Below, in pieces: positions 12,690-23,550 of a stretch of 64,000 bases of DNA. Below the pieces are notes generated by a model. The model did not search any database, had not been told where the DNA came from, and saw only the letters and a list, made by a program, of their open reading frames with translations. The translations under genes and the position numbers were made by a program. Where the stretch lies: contig JAJEKV010000031.1 of assembly GCA_021234155.1 (NCBI GenBank), positions 7,826,748 to 7,890,747 of the forward strand, written 5' to 3'. Numbering within the stretch: the stretch's first letter is position 1; every line of letters begins with the position of its first letter. The stretch is from Isoetes taiwanensis. Its lineage: Eukaryota > Streptophyta > Lycopodiopsida > Isoetales > Isoetaceae.

Positions 12690-14040
12690 ATTTCAAACTA
12701 TTGTAATGAGCTCCCGTACTTTAACTTGTGGGGCTAGCAACAAGGAAGCCTTGTAAATATGGATCAATGATTTAACAACTATAATACGACCAGCAAGAGA
12801 TAACCTTGTAGTTGACCACCAGAATAAGTGTTTCTCCAAACCCTTAATAATTTCTTCCCATGTTGCTTTTGCACCAACATGAATGCCAACAGAAATTCCA
12901 AGTAACTTTGTGGTCTGTCCATGCGCAAGAAGCTCCCATGGATAATCATAAAGAAAAACCGGAGAGTCCAATGTCCATAAGGTCGTACACTTTTTCCAAT
13001 CCACCAACACACTGAAGGTCAAAGAGAATGTATCTAAGAGCAATTTTGCATCTTCAAGGTTCTCAGAATTAGTGACCAGAAAGAGGAACGTGTCATCAAC
13101 ATATTTATTGCAAACATCTTGTGTACCACCCTCCATAGCTAAACCTTGAAGGATCATCTCCGCTGATGCAATAGCAAATAATTGCGACAGGGCCTCCACG
13201 ACAATCATGAAAAGGGCATTCTTGACGAATACCTCGGTCAAGCGAGAAGGCCGCTGATGGCTCATCATGAAAGAGAACAATAGTTCAAGCAGTGACATGC
13301 AACTTCATGACGTCTGATGTGAACTATTGGCTAAATCCCAATCTGGTCATACACAAGCGCATCTCCCAGCTGACTGTGTCATATGCCTTTGCAAAATCAA
13401 GTTTAAGGTATGCAATAGAATGATTTCACCAACGTTCCCAATAGACCCTGTCATATGCAGCAACCACACTATTAATAATGCGTCTACTCGAAATAAATCC
13501 TGACTGAGTTTTTGAAATGGACTCCGCTAAAATATCCTTCAACCTCTTTGCAAATGCCTTGGCAGATATTATATATCTGATAATAATAAAGTGATGGGTT
13601 GTCAATTTGCAATAGTCTGGGGATCTTTGATCTTAGAGATCAACGAGATGACACCTATATTCAAAATTTTCTCCAAGGCAGAATCGAAGAAAGGCACAGA
13701 AAGCGTCAAATACATTTGGCTCCTCCCAATGTTCTTAAAAGAACTCAATTGATATACCATCCAACCCTCTGCACTTTCCCATTTTAAGTTCAAATACTGC
13801 CAAACTCAGATCAACAACATTTATAGCAGTCTCTACCGATAGACGTTTCCCTTCAAAACTAATGGGAGATTTTCTAGACAGGACTGCGTCTTGTATTTCT
13901 GACTGAAAGAGCACATGTTTCTTAGCAAAGAATGCTTGAAAGTAGTCATGTAGATGCTGCTTGAGCTCTGTTGGTGACGAGAGTACTGAGCCATCTGACA
14001 GACGCAAGGCATTATACGACATGCTTAGCTACACGAAAGA
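12690..14040 (-). pseudogene. LINE reverse transcriptase, broken
   Basis: Reverse transcriptase motifs appear in order on the minus strand but in shifting frames. They are KCRGLDGISIEFF near 13740-13780, GVISLISKIKDPQTIAN near 13602-13650, FISSRRIINSVV and YLKLDFAKAYDTVSWE in 13380-13500, RGIRQECP near 13220 and the catalytic YVDDT at 13090-13103. The segment TRLSLAGRIIVVKSLIH at about 12780 is typical of the palm-thumb end of plant LINE enzymes. The active-site YVDD is intact, but frameshifts near 13740 and 13600 and stops near 13300-13400 prevent a complete protein. Confidence 0.8.
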
Positions 14041-14639
14041 AGAAGCCTGTACAACGGTCTCCGTGATGGAACCACTGCAAGCCTGCTTTAGTGTTTTCCC
14101 GTTAGATTTGTTTCTCCTCCAAAGCTTGAATTTGTGCTAGTATATGATGCTCATGAATACCTGGGAGAAGACTCTACTGAGAGAGAAGGAAATCTTCATA
14201 ACATATCTAGTAAAGCACGATCTGCTGCTGCGGGTTGTTGGCCCCACTGTTTCGCAAAAGATTTGACTATTGCAAGTGTGTCCGCTATGTCGGCCAACCC
14301 TCGATGTCAGCTAAAGGCAGTTGTTCAAATGCCTTTGCAAGGTTCTTGGAAGACTACGTCCTTCAAGTACATTACATTTAGGCAAAAGCATGTCCGCCCT
14401 GGGTGACGTTGTAGTAGAGGTTCATATGAAAGGAACTATGGATGATGATCTGAAACTGAGTTGTCTCTAAGGCAGGACCGAAAAAAACTTGGAAATGCCA
14501 AAACTACATTCACATTCTAGTAATCCTTATCCAGCTGAGATCTTGCACGACCCCCACAATTTGACCATTGTGCTAAGTGAAGGCACCTTCACCATCAAAC
14601 TCCAACAGGTTGCAATCATAAAGAAGATGATGCCATTGC

Positions 14640-15010
14640 GGACGCTTAAATTCATAGACCATACTTCTAAAATAAATGAATGGGTTATTATAAAAAAATA
14701 GAAAAAAGAAAAAAAGAAAAAGAAAAACATGGATTCAATAGAAAAAATAAGGGCATTTGTTTGTTAGTTGCATTGGTTACATCATTCTTATTAGGATATT
14801 GATTTATTTTTTATTTTTTATTTATTTTTGTGGAGGTTCAAGTCTCTGCATTTCATATTCTAAAACTATAGGCAAACCCATATAGAGATGAGTCCCCGTA
14901 TTTTATATTCCAAAATCTTAAGCAGACCATAATTGAAAAGAACATATGTGGGCCGTAGGATAGATGGACAACCGAGATAGTCCATGGCGTACCTCGTTTA
15001 GAATATCTAG
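14640..15010 (+). repeat. Diverged SINE-like copy
   Basis: On the plus strand this sequence follows the unit at 6501-7360 from GGGTTATTATAAA through an A-rich run, a B-box-like GGTTCAAGTCTC near 14836 and CTCGTTTAGAATAT near 14995. It is expanded by A- and T-rich runs and has a weak A box. It lies between two LINE fragments. Confidence 0.5.
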
Positions 15011-15228
15011 CACTTGTGAATTGCCTTTCTGACATGTAATAGTGATACATGAAGACAAAGTCAAACATGAGATATACTTGAACTACTTCCCTGCAGAAAA
15101 GCCTGACCCAAGCTGCTTTCCCATCCGAGTATTCCTTATCCATACTTAGTCTTTCCATTAGTCCATTAAGATTCATATCTTCTCCTTTTCTTATGAAACT
15201 GCCTTCCAGATCCCCTTCTCCATTTCCT

Positions 15229-16387
15229 TTACATTGTTTGAGATAGGCTATCATGATCAAGAAAAGTAGAATTAGAATTAATGACATTTAGATTAGAAAT
15301 AAATAAACCAAAAGAACCCTTGACTGCACCAATGGAATTCCAATTCATGTCATATTTATCAGCATACTTCCTCTTGTGAGCAGTAGCAGTGGCTTCAACA
15401 TCAAGCTGGAAGTGCATTTTAATCCAAAAGATAGAAAAAATCTTATTGCCATACACAATCCTATTCCTAGCTTTCCAAATATTCCATAGAGCAATAAACA
15501 TGATACTATTAGCAAAAATGCACTTATTCCGAATGCAAGATAGTAAATTTCCAACAACTAAAGTAAATCCCTAAACTAAGATCAAAAGGGTGCCAATTTG
15601 GGAGAGAAAAAAATATGATCAATACTTTCATCTTGCAAGCAGCCTGAGTGACATAAAGCAGAAATATTATTAAATCTCCTTCAGATAGTAAGAAGATTAG
15701 AGATACTCTTTTGAATGAAGAAGCTAACATTAGGGGGACAGAAAGAGTTCCAAACTTCTCGAAAAAAAGATTTTACCTTCTTCCTCAGAAATAGACCATT
15801 TAGAGATAGCTTCAACTAGAAGGTTAGATCTGTTAATGATGGAGTATACCTTACTAACCTTATATATGCATTTGCCATTCAAACTCCAATTTATAAACTT
15901 AGGAATATAATGATTCAACCAGATATCAGGGAGAATAGACTTGAGATGAAGATAGATTTTCTTGTCACTAGAGGTACCCTGAATAATATTTCTCAAGGAA
16001 GTCCAAGACATAAGTTTATTATTGATGTAGAGATCATTTATAACAAGTAAATCTTTCTCAGATTATTTTTTATAAATTCTAGGATGTCTCAAAGCTAAAA
16101 CTTTATTGTGATGGTTCTTGAGAATTGATGTCCAGAAAATATCATTTTCAAATTAAGATCCTCAAGAGTAGCATGATCAAAACAGGTGTAAGCTATATTC
16201 CAACCCATGATAATATTTCGCATCAAAGGAGATGTATTAGAACCTGGATGTAACTCATTAAAACAGGAGTTAGGAATAATATGAGCAATCGAAGGATGAC
16301 CATCAGGATAAGAGCAAGATAACCAAAATCTGATAAATTGGGAAGAAGAGCTGGTATTATTGATAATAGATCTCTAGATGTATTTAC
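15229..16387 (-). pseudogene. Second-family LINE fragment (zinc-binding domain and C-terminus)
   Basis: In shifting frames the minus strand encodes ILKNHHNKVLALRHPRIYKK, then SWTSLRNIIQGTSSDKKIYL and YKVSKVYSIINRSN. A zinc-binding domain follows (PPNVSFFIQKSISN with CHSGCLQDESIDHIFF) near 15620-15760, then ALWNIWKARNRIVYGNK near 15450-15500. This order is the end of a plant LINE polyprotein. The sequence is AT-richer and distinct from the LINE at 11304-14480, so it is another family. It is cut at 16387 by the copia 3' LTR. Many stops and frameshifts are present. Confidence 0.6.
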
Positions 16388-16926
16388 TGTTAGTTTTGAA
16401 ACAACTTGTTTTCAATCAATACAATGATGTGAAATTATCCCTTGACAATGAACTAGCCAAATGAAATATCAATGGTCCCTTGAACCTTTAATTTCAATGG
16501 TGCTAATATATTCAAATCATTATGCAATGAAGAAATACAACTGGGTTTTCGCGATCAAATTCTTCTGGTCTGCTCCGCTGCTCCTCCGATCTTCTTCACA
16601 CCATCTAATAATCATTGGGTCCTTTCTTTATTTGAATCACACAGATCCAGGCGGTTAGCAGTTGGTTTCGGGCTTCGATGCCGGATCGGCCGGAGATTTT
16701 CTTCAGAAAAACTTCTTCGATATATCCCACATTCATATCTGCATAAGTTGGCCTTTCGACCATTGAAATATAATTTCATATAACCTTAATGAAACAATAT
16801 ACCATTGTCCCATAAGGTTTATTGTTCAAGAGAAATAAGGCAACCTTCGACCTAATCTTTCATCAAGGATCTGCATATGATAAGCTGATAATCTAACATA
16901 TATGATAATCACTCTGAACATTAACA
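16388..16926 (-). repeat. Copia 3' LTR, complete (539 bp)
   Basis: The repeat begins TGTTAG and ends TTAACA, giving the perfect 5-base inverted ends TGTTA/TAACA. Its first 138 bases match 21202-21339 with one difference. The purine tract TAAAGGAGGAA of the minus strand lies directly inside it, fixing the border at 16926. Confidence 0.88.
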
Positions 16927-16937
16927 TTCCTCCTTTA
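16927..16937 (-). other. Copia polypurine tract
   Basis: The minus-strand sequence TAAAGGAGGAA abuts the inner border of the 3' LTR. This is the usual position and composition of the plus-strand priming site. Confidence 0.8.
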
Positions 16938-16999
16938 TCATATATGTTGATGATCAGAGAAGAACTTCCACCTACTGTTCAACTATTTAAACTATAATT

Positions 17000-19012
17000 T
17001 CAACCTGCTATCCATATGTTTAAACCATTTCTAAACTTTGTAAACTTGCCTTCAGTTAATGCCTTTGTGAACACGTCAGCTAATTGATATGAGGTGCTAA
17101 TATATTCCATCTGAATATACTTCCTGCTAGCTAGTTCTCTGATAAAATGCTTGTTCAGTTCTATGTGTTTGGTCCTTTCATGATCAACAGGATTTTTCAC
17201 AATTGCCATGCAACTTTGACTCAGTAAAAATCTTTGTTGGCTCTGTTTGAATACATCCAAGCTCTTTCAGCAATCTGCTGAGCCACACCACTTCTTTAGA
17301 AGCAAGGGATGCAGCTGAATATTCTGCTTCAGCAGAAGACATTGCTACTGCACTTTGTTTTTTTGTTCTCCAAGATATAGGTCCACCTGCTAACATAATG
17401 GCATATCCAGAGGTTGACTTTCTCGTGCTTAAGTCCCCTCCCCAGTCAGCATCACTGTATGCTTCCAATTTTAAATTTGAATTGTTAAATTTGATTCCAA
17501 GATCTCTGGTTCCCTTTAAATATCTCAGAACTCTTTTTCCTGCTATCCAATGGGCTTTGCTAGGATTATAACACCTTCTACTAAGAATGTTCACTGCATA
17601 TGCTATATCTGGTCGAGTATTGTTGGATAAATACAAGAGGCAACCTATGAGAGCCCTATATGGTATATCCTGCATTTCTTTTATTTCAAAATCATTCATC
17701 TCAATGTCAGCAGTTAGATTATGTCCTGGAACCATAGGAGTTTTTACAGTATTGGCATCAACCAAATTGAATCTAGTCAGCATATTTTCTATATGCTTGC
17801 TCTGCTTTAGACATAATTCCTGCTTGTTTCTATTTCTCACCACCTCAATGCCTAGAAACTTCTGCAATTCTCCAAGGTCTGTCATGTGAAAACGCTTCTT
17901 CAAGATATCTTTACAATGACCTAGAATATCTAGACAATTTGCACCTATAATGCAATCATCAACATAGAGAGCCATAATGCAGAATTTTGAGTCAGCCCTG
18001 AAAATATACATGTTCCCATCATTTCTGAGTTTCTCAAAGTTTTGTTCTCTGAGGAAATTATCTATGTAGAAATACCATTCTCTAGGTGCTTGTTTGAGAC
18101 CATAAACAGCACGTTTCAACTTCCATATTTGTTGTTTTCAATTTCAATGCCAGTTGGTGGTTTCATGTAAATGTCTTCCTCTAATTTGGCATTTAAAAAG
18201 GCAGTTTTGACATCCATGTGATGCAATTCTAGATTCCAAGCTGTACCCAAAGCCAACAATAGCCTTACACTTGTAAGCTTAACTATTGGAGAGTAGATTT
18301 CATCATAATCGCTCCCTTTCTTTTGAGTGAAGCCTTTTGCTACTAGTCTTGCTTTATATTTGTGACTTCCATCAGCACATGTTTTAATTTTAAATATCCA
18401 TTTTCTTCCAATAGCTATTTTTCCATTTGGCAATTCTCCTTCCTCATAGGTTTCAGTGGTTTTGAATGAGTTTAATTCCTCCTGAAATGCAGCCATCCCT
18501 TTATCCTTTTCTTCAGATTCTAATACATCCTTATAAGTTTGTGGAGTCATTTTATCTTCAAGTATTGCCATAACTTGCTCGATTTCCTCCTCAATTTCCT
18601 CTTCCTCGATTCTGTCTAGTCTTTTGCTTCTTCCAGTATTGTCTCTGCCATATGCATTTGTGTCAATTCCAGCTTCTTCCAGAAGTTTCTCTGCTTGAGT
18701 CTTTCTCCTTTTTTGAGCATTGCCCTCAGTATTAATAATGTCTGGCTCTTCAATCTGAGTTTGCTTTTGACTGTCATTTTGTTCCTCATCAGTGTCATAG
18801 TCTGTTGTTTGTGTTGTTTGTTCAGAACTATTTTCTTCCCTTTCCTTTGGTAAATCTATTTTGTAAATATTCTTGTCTTTGTATAGCACTTCTTCCTTGA
18901 AGATAACATCTCTGCTAATTACTATGGACCTGTTCTCTGGAATATAGATCATGTACCCTTTAGATTCACTATCATATCCCACCAAGTAGCCAATTTGAGC
19001 TTTGTCATCCAA
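17000..19012 (-). pseudogene. Copia reverse transcriptase and RNase H, frameshifted
   Basis: The frame from 19012 encodes the linker and the start of the RT domain (WIFKIKTCADGSHKYKARLV, then MDVKTAFLNAKLEEDIYMKP). A one-base loss near 18118 moves the frame into KRAVYGLKQAPREW and the catalytic LYVDDCIIG (YVDD at 17955-17966). RNase H follows with EAYSDADWGGD, RKSTSGY and MSSAEAEY. A second frameshift near 17210 moves it into RTKHIELNKHFIRE and QLADVFTKAL, where the protein ends at 17000. Catalytic residues are present but the chain is broken twice in this part. Confidence 0.9.
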
Positions 19013-19020
19013 CTTTTTCC

Positions 19021-20196
19021 TTAGTTCAGTAGGAACATGTACAAAGGCTGAACATCATATGTTTTAAACATATTGAAATCTAGTTTGCCATTATAATTTG
19101 ACCATAGAAGTTCAGGAATATTACCTTTGAGGCTTGCTATAGGGAGCTTGTTTTGAATTAGTATAGCAGCCTTGAGAGCTTCTTCCCAAAAGAAGTTTGG
19201 TAAGCCAGAGTGTTTAATCATGGATCTCACAGCATCCATAACTATTCTATTTTTTCGTTCAGCAACTCCATTTTGTTGTGGGCTGTACCTACAAGTCATT
19301 TGTCTTTTGATGCCATTAGCAACACAATACAATTTAAATTTGGTTGAGAGATATTCTCCCCCCTGTCAGACCTGACACATTTCACCTTTTTGCCAGTTTC
19401 TCTTTCAACTTCATTAACATATTGTTTGATGGCAGTGAGAGCTTGAGATTTCCTTTCTAGACAGTAGACTTTGCAAAATCTACTAAAATCATCTATAAAA
19501 GATATAAAGTATCTTTTATTGGTTCTTCCCCTGATATTCATTGGTCCACATAGATCTGTGTGTATTAACTCTAGTGGTCCATTTGCTCTTTTTTTGCTTT
19601 TTGAAAATGGGAATCTATTCAATTTCCCAAGAAGGCATCCCTCACACATGAATTTCTCTGGATTGATCTCTTGGCATTCCAGCCATCCTTTCTTAACCAT
19701 AAAGTTAATATTATTGCAATGAGTATGTGCCAATCTGTTATGCCAATTTTTAGATTTCTGGAATATGCAGATCATTAATGCTTTGGCATTGCACATTGTC
19801 CATTTGGAATAAATTCCCAACATGTTTAGCATAAAACTTCAATTCATTTCCTAGAAAAATGGTACATGCTTTTGAATCAAAGGTGATTCTGTATTCTAGA
19901 TCTACTAGCTGGCTAACTGATATGAGATTCTTGATAATAGTGGGAACACACAATACATTTTCAATGTCTACAACTTGACCTTGCAGATCAATCAATTGCA
20001 GCAATCCTTTGCCTTCAATTTTCTGGAGTTCTCCATTACCTACTTGAATGTTTTTGGAATGTGTGCGTCCAATGTTCTTGAGCAGATCAGTAGTTTGGAC
20101 TACTGATCTTTCAGCTCCACTATCAACTACAAGTGCATTAGACTTGAGATTAGATTCATTTTTATCAAGTACTGCAAATGCAAATTTTACCTCATC
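19021..20196 (-). pseudogene. Copia protease and integrase, frameshifted
   Basis: The protease active-site DSGA is at 20113-20127, in the frame that follows an in-frame TAA at 20195-20197. A frameshift near 19770-19830 leads into the pre-integrase zinc finger (HNRLAH, then CEGCLLGK) and the integrase core (LIHTDLCGPM, then FIDDFSRFCKVY). The core breaks at VRSDRG near 19370, inside a run of six G, and resumes in another frame with YSPQQNGVAERKNR. A further break lies near 19060. The D, D and E catalytic positions can be followed across the breaks. Confidence 0.88.
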
Positions 20197-21180
20197 TTAT
20201 TCTTCCTTTTCTGATTCTTTTGTCATATATGTGCCTGCAGGTTTCTTTCCTCCTCGACCCCTATTTGATTTTCCTCCTTTGTTAGAACCTCCAGACCCTC
20301 TTGTTTTGTTATAATCATTTGGAGTTGGACATTTGGCAGTTATGTGTCCCTTTCCTCCACATGTGTAGCAATTGAATTCTTTGCTTAACTTTGGACAATT
20401 GCTTTTATAATGGCCTGATTCTTGACAATGAAAACATGCCCCTTTTTCATTTCTTTTGTTTTTCCCAGCAAATAATATTTCTGATGCTTCAGTATCTTCT
20501 TTTTTTGTCATTTTTCTTTGCTCAGCCTCTATTCTCAAGATATTCTCTGCTTCTTCTCTAGTTTTGGCCATATTTCTAATGAACATGGTCACGCTGTTCA
20601 TTTTTCCCTATAGATCTAGCAATTGCAAGCACTTGATACCTTTCAGTCAGGTTAACACCAGCTCCACTAAGGTCTGCTACTATATTGTCAAAGGTATGTC
20701 CTCTCTCAGCTTAAGATTTCTCAGTTCATTTTCTAGAAGATCTATTTGAGATTAACTCTTCTCTTCATAATGTTTGAGCAAAAATTTCCACATTTCTCTA
20801 GGACTCATGTTCCTCAATCTTAATCTAATAGTAGGACTAACCTTGCATGTGATAATCCCTTGTGCCTCCTTTGTCCTGGCATAAATTGATCTTCCACTGC
20901 TCACAGCCAAAGAGGTTCCCCCAGAGGTCGTGTTGCCTGAGCTTCCTGAGCCTGCAGCCACAGCATAAGATTGGGTAGCACCACCACCTGTAGCAGACCT
21001 AACAGGTGTGCTACTATCTGCACCAGTTTGAGCATAAGCTCCTTCATTTGGATCCACCAGATCCCATAATTCTTCCACCTCTAGGATGTGTTTAACAGCA
21101 TCCTTCCAAACTTGAAATCCAGGCCCCCCTTTGTAGACCTCTACTGTGCTGAGTAGATTTGCTCCAAATCTACTAGCCAT
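20197..21180 (-). pseudogene. Copia gag with two zinc knuckles, broken
   Basis: The first ATG (21180) follows the primer binding site by seven bases and opens 142 codons, including YKGGPGFQVWKDAVKHILEV. A TAA follows at about 20750. Two further frame changes near 20700 and 20600 lead to a frame with two CX2CX4HX4C knuckles, CFHCQESGHYKSNC and CYTCGGKGHITAKC (about 20330-20445), which bind packaging RNA in this family. The frame ends at an in-frame TAA directly before the protease. Confidence 0.88.
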
Positions 21181-21187
21181 TATTCCT

Positions 21188-21199
21188 GCTCTGATACCA
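21188..21199 (-). other. Copia primer binding site
   Basis: The minus strand reads TGGTATCAGAGC, the usual complement of the initiator methionine tRNA 3' end. It lies two bases inside the 5' LTR border. Confidence 0.88.
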
Positions 21200-21201
21200 A
21201 A

Positions 21202-21339
21202 TGTTAGTTTTGAAACAACTTGTTTTCAATCAATACAATGATGTGAAATTATCCCTTGACAATGAACTAGCCAAATGAAATATCAATGGTCCCTTGAACC
21301 TTTAATTTCAATGGTGCTAATATATTCAAACCATTATGC
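21202..21339 (-). repeat. Copia 5' LTR, truncated to 138 bp
   Basis: The sequence from TGTTAG to CATTATGC is identical to 16388-16525 except for one base. After 21339 it changes abruptly to LINE sequence, so about 400 bases of the LTR, including its promoter region, are gone. The element could not start normal transcription here. Confidence 0.88.
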
Positions 21340-22110
21340 TGACTAGTCAAGACCACATGGAAGAGAGAGAGTAACCATGACCAAATTGGCTGAACTTGGT
21401 CACATAGAAAGACGCAGTGCTCGAGACTCTCAACTTGCCGCTTACACAGTGGGCAGAGTTCTGAAATGCGGGGATAAGACTTATGAACCAGCACATTAAC
21501 CCGCAGACATCGTGAAGGAGTTGCCACCATAAGGTAGAAACTTTGGGATGCAGCAATTTATTCCAGACCCAGGACCACATATGCTTCCACTGAGGAGGGG
21601 AAATGCGGAGCTTCCAACTAGCCCGAAGGGGGTCAATGTCAACATCAACCATCTTTTGATATAACGAATGCACAAGACGTTGTGCATTAACAATTTGGAA
21701 ACCAGTCCAAATAGGCACATCAACTGATTGTGAAGGAGCATCTGGCAGAATGTCAGCCAGCTTTTGCCACAGAGCTCTATCCCATCGAGATAGCATAAAC
21801 TTAGTCTGAAAAGCATCCCAAGTCAACAAGTGTCCTGCCTCATATCAAGCACCAACTGTGAGAATACCAACAAGCTTCCAACGCCGCAGAGTCAATGGAT
21901 GTACAGTAGCACACAGAGGCATGTGATTATCCAGTTGAATTCACCAACACAGAGAACCTACCTGTGGACACACACCTGGATTAATCTTAAATAGCACACG
22001 AACTGTCTCCCAAGAATCAAGCAGTCCCTTCAAGAAGGGGGGGGAAACTAGGGAGATGTTATTGAATGCAACCTCAAAACAAAAATCTAAAGCATGCCTT
22101 TTATCCTTAC
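21340..22110 (-). pseudogene. LINE C-terminal fragment
   Basis: The minus strand encodes SWETVRVLFKINPGV near 21990, then LTWDAFQTKFMLSRWDRALW from 21829 and a zf-RVT segment (HPKVSTLWWQLLHDVCGL) with a Cys-rich continuation in another frame at 21267-21530. It belongs to the same family as the LINEs at 11304 and 34362. It is cut at its 3' side by the broken copia LTR and at its 5' side near 22110. Confidence 0.7.
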
Positions 22111-23288
22111 AAGATCTCCTTCATGTTGTTTTGAATAGGTGTTCCTGTTAGAAAAAGCAAACCCCTTGCCTCTAAGGGCATAAGTTGTTTTGGAGTCCTT
22201 GACTTTTGCCTGTCAAAAGAAGAGAGTGTAATTTCGCAACAAGCTAAATACATTATAATATATCTATGAGCCTCATCAAGCACCAAATACTACCATTTCA
22301 ACTTCAGAAAGATATAAGATCTTACATCAATATCTCAAAAGTTGTCACTAAAACCTGTAGTGCAATAGAATCAACTCTTTTAATTTGGGATTTTCCGGTC
22401 TGGAGGAAAAGTTTTTGGATTTTTTATTAAGTTAGTTTTCTAAGGTTGGGGAGGGTTTTAGCGACGGAAAATTTTCTCGGTGTTCCAAAAATTGGGCCTT
22501 GGCCTTTACCACGAAATTCAATTTTGAGGCATCCCCAATTTTTTGGCGTCATGGGCACGGAATGAGAGCCACATTTTGTTGCGCTATGAGCAAACCTACT
22601 GCTGATGCCGATTCGGTGTGGTATTGGAGGTGCAGAATAGCTATGCTTGAAATAGATGGATTATATCCTTATTGTAAGATATTGCTGTTGGATTCTCATG
22701 ACTCCTACTTCGATTTTTTCAGGTTAGAACAAGTTTGGGTTCCAAATATTCAAGGGATTCTGTCTGTCTATGCACAACATGATTGCTCAATCTCTGCGTT
22801 TTTATGTGGTGAAGAACTTCAACCAGGTAATACAAAAAAACTTTACCAGATTATGTATTACTCAAGTTCTATTAGGATTACGGGAGCTCTTATCGGGATT
22901 GTTTATTATTAGCTGTGTTAAGGTAAGTCCAGACTGCGTGATCCAATCATTGTTGTAAAGTTTTCTTGGATTACCATGTCTCTGTCCTTCTTAGGTTTAA
23001 TTGAACAAGCTCAGCCTCCATGTCTGTTTCCATGCATATCATGCATGTCATGATTGCTTAGACTCTGTATGTATGCTTTCCAGCTCTTTTCTATATTTTA
23101 TCCAAAAAGATTCTGATGCCGCGGTCAAATGGTTGGTCTGACGATCTTAGAGTCTCATGGCTCTGTGCATTGAATGCTAGAGCACGGTTTACTCAGAAGC
23201 CTGAGGTAACTATTTTCTTCAGCTATTTTTTTGCATTCATCATCATTACTTACAGATCAGCTTTGAATAGCTAGGTTCAGGCCGAAGC
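22111..23288. other. Stretch without a recognised gene
   Basis: A 137-codon plus-strand reading frame (22499-22912, starting MAFTTKFNFEAS) is the longest here and is not recognised. A short open stretch at 23100-23200 ends at a possible donor (GAG|GTAACT). These could be decayed host exons, but there is no family match to support it. Confidence 0.25.
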
Positions 23289-23550
23289 AAGCTCAGTTCA
23301 GCTACTATGATTAAGGTTTTATTTCTTTGCTGATGGAAGAGGCCACTTGCATGCACATGGATGATTCAAGGTAAAGCCTCTCTATCATATGCAATATCTC
23401 TTTTTAGCTTACTCCAGATACAAGCTCAGTTACTTGATTAAGGTTTTATTTCTTTGCTGATGGAAGAGGCCACTTGCATGCACATGGATGATTCAAGGTA
23501 AAGCCTCTCTATCATATGCAATATCTCTTTTTAGCTTACTCCAGATACAA
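23289..23550. repeat. Recent tandem duplication of about 130 bp
   Basis: The block from CAAGCTCAGTT through TTAAGGTTTTATTTC to ACTCCAGATA occurs twice in succession (about 23289-23420 and 23421-23550). The copies are almost identical apart from a short indel near the start. Confidence 0.88.

Larger units (their letters stand above)
11304..14480 (-). mobile_element. Degenerate L1-type LINE
   Basis: A non-LTR retrotransposon remnant lies on the minus strand. From its 5' side it shows the endonuclease-RT linker with the motif W-x-HHGDR-x-T-x-FF near 14040-14075, the reverse transcriptase (about 12690-14022) and a zinc-binding reverse transcriptase C-terminal domain (11654-11920). On the plus strand a short T run (11304-11309) followed by a sequence like that next to the poly-T of the LINE at 34362 marks the probable 3' end. 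The apurinic endonuclease domain is missing or unrecognisable. Several frameshifts and stops break the open reading frame. Confidence 0.8.
16388..21339 (-). mobile_element. Ty1/copia LTR retrotransposon, broken, 5' LTR truncated
   Basis: A copia element lies on the minus strand. In element order it has a partial 5' LTR (21202-21339), a methionine-tRNA-type primer binding site (21188-21199), gag with two zinc knuckles, protease, integrase, reverse transcriptase and RNase H, a polypurine tract (16927-16937) and a complete 3' LTR (16388-16926). The order protease-integrase-RT-RNase H is diagnostic of copia. At least nine stops or frameshifts break the polyprotein. The two LTRs differ at one of 138 shared positions. 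The outer end of the 5' LTR is missing where it meets a LINE at 21340, so target-site duplication cannot be tested. Confidence 0.93.
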
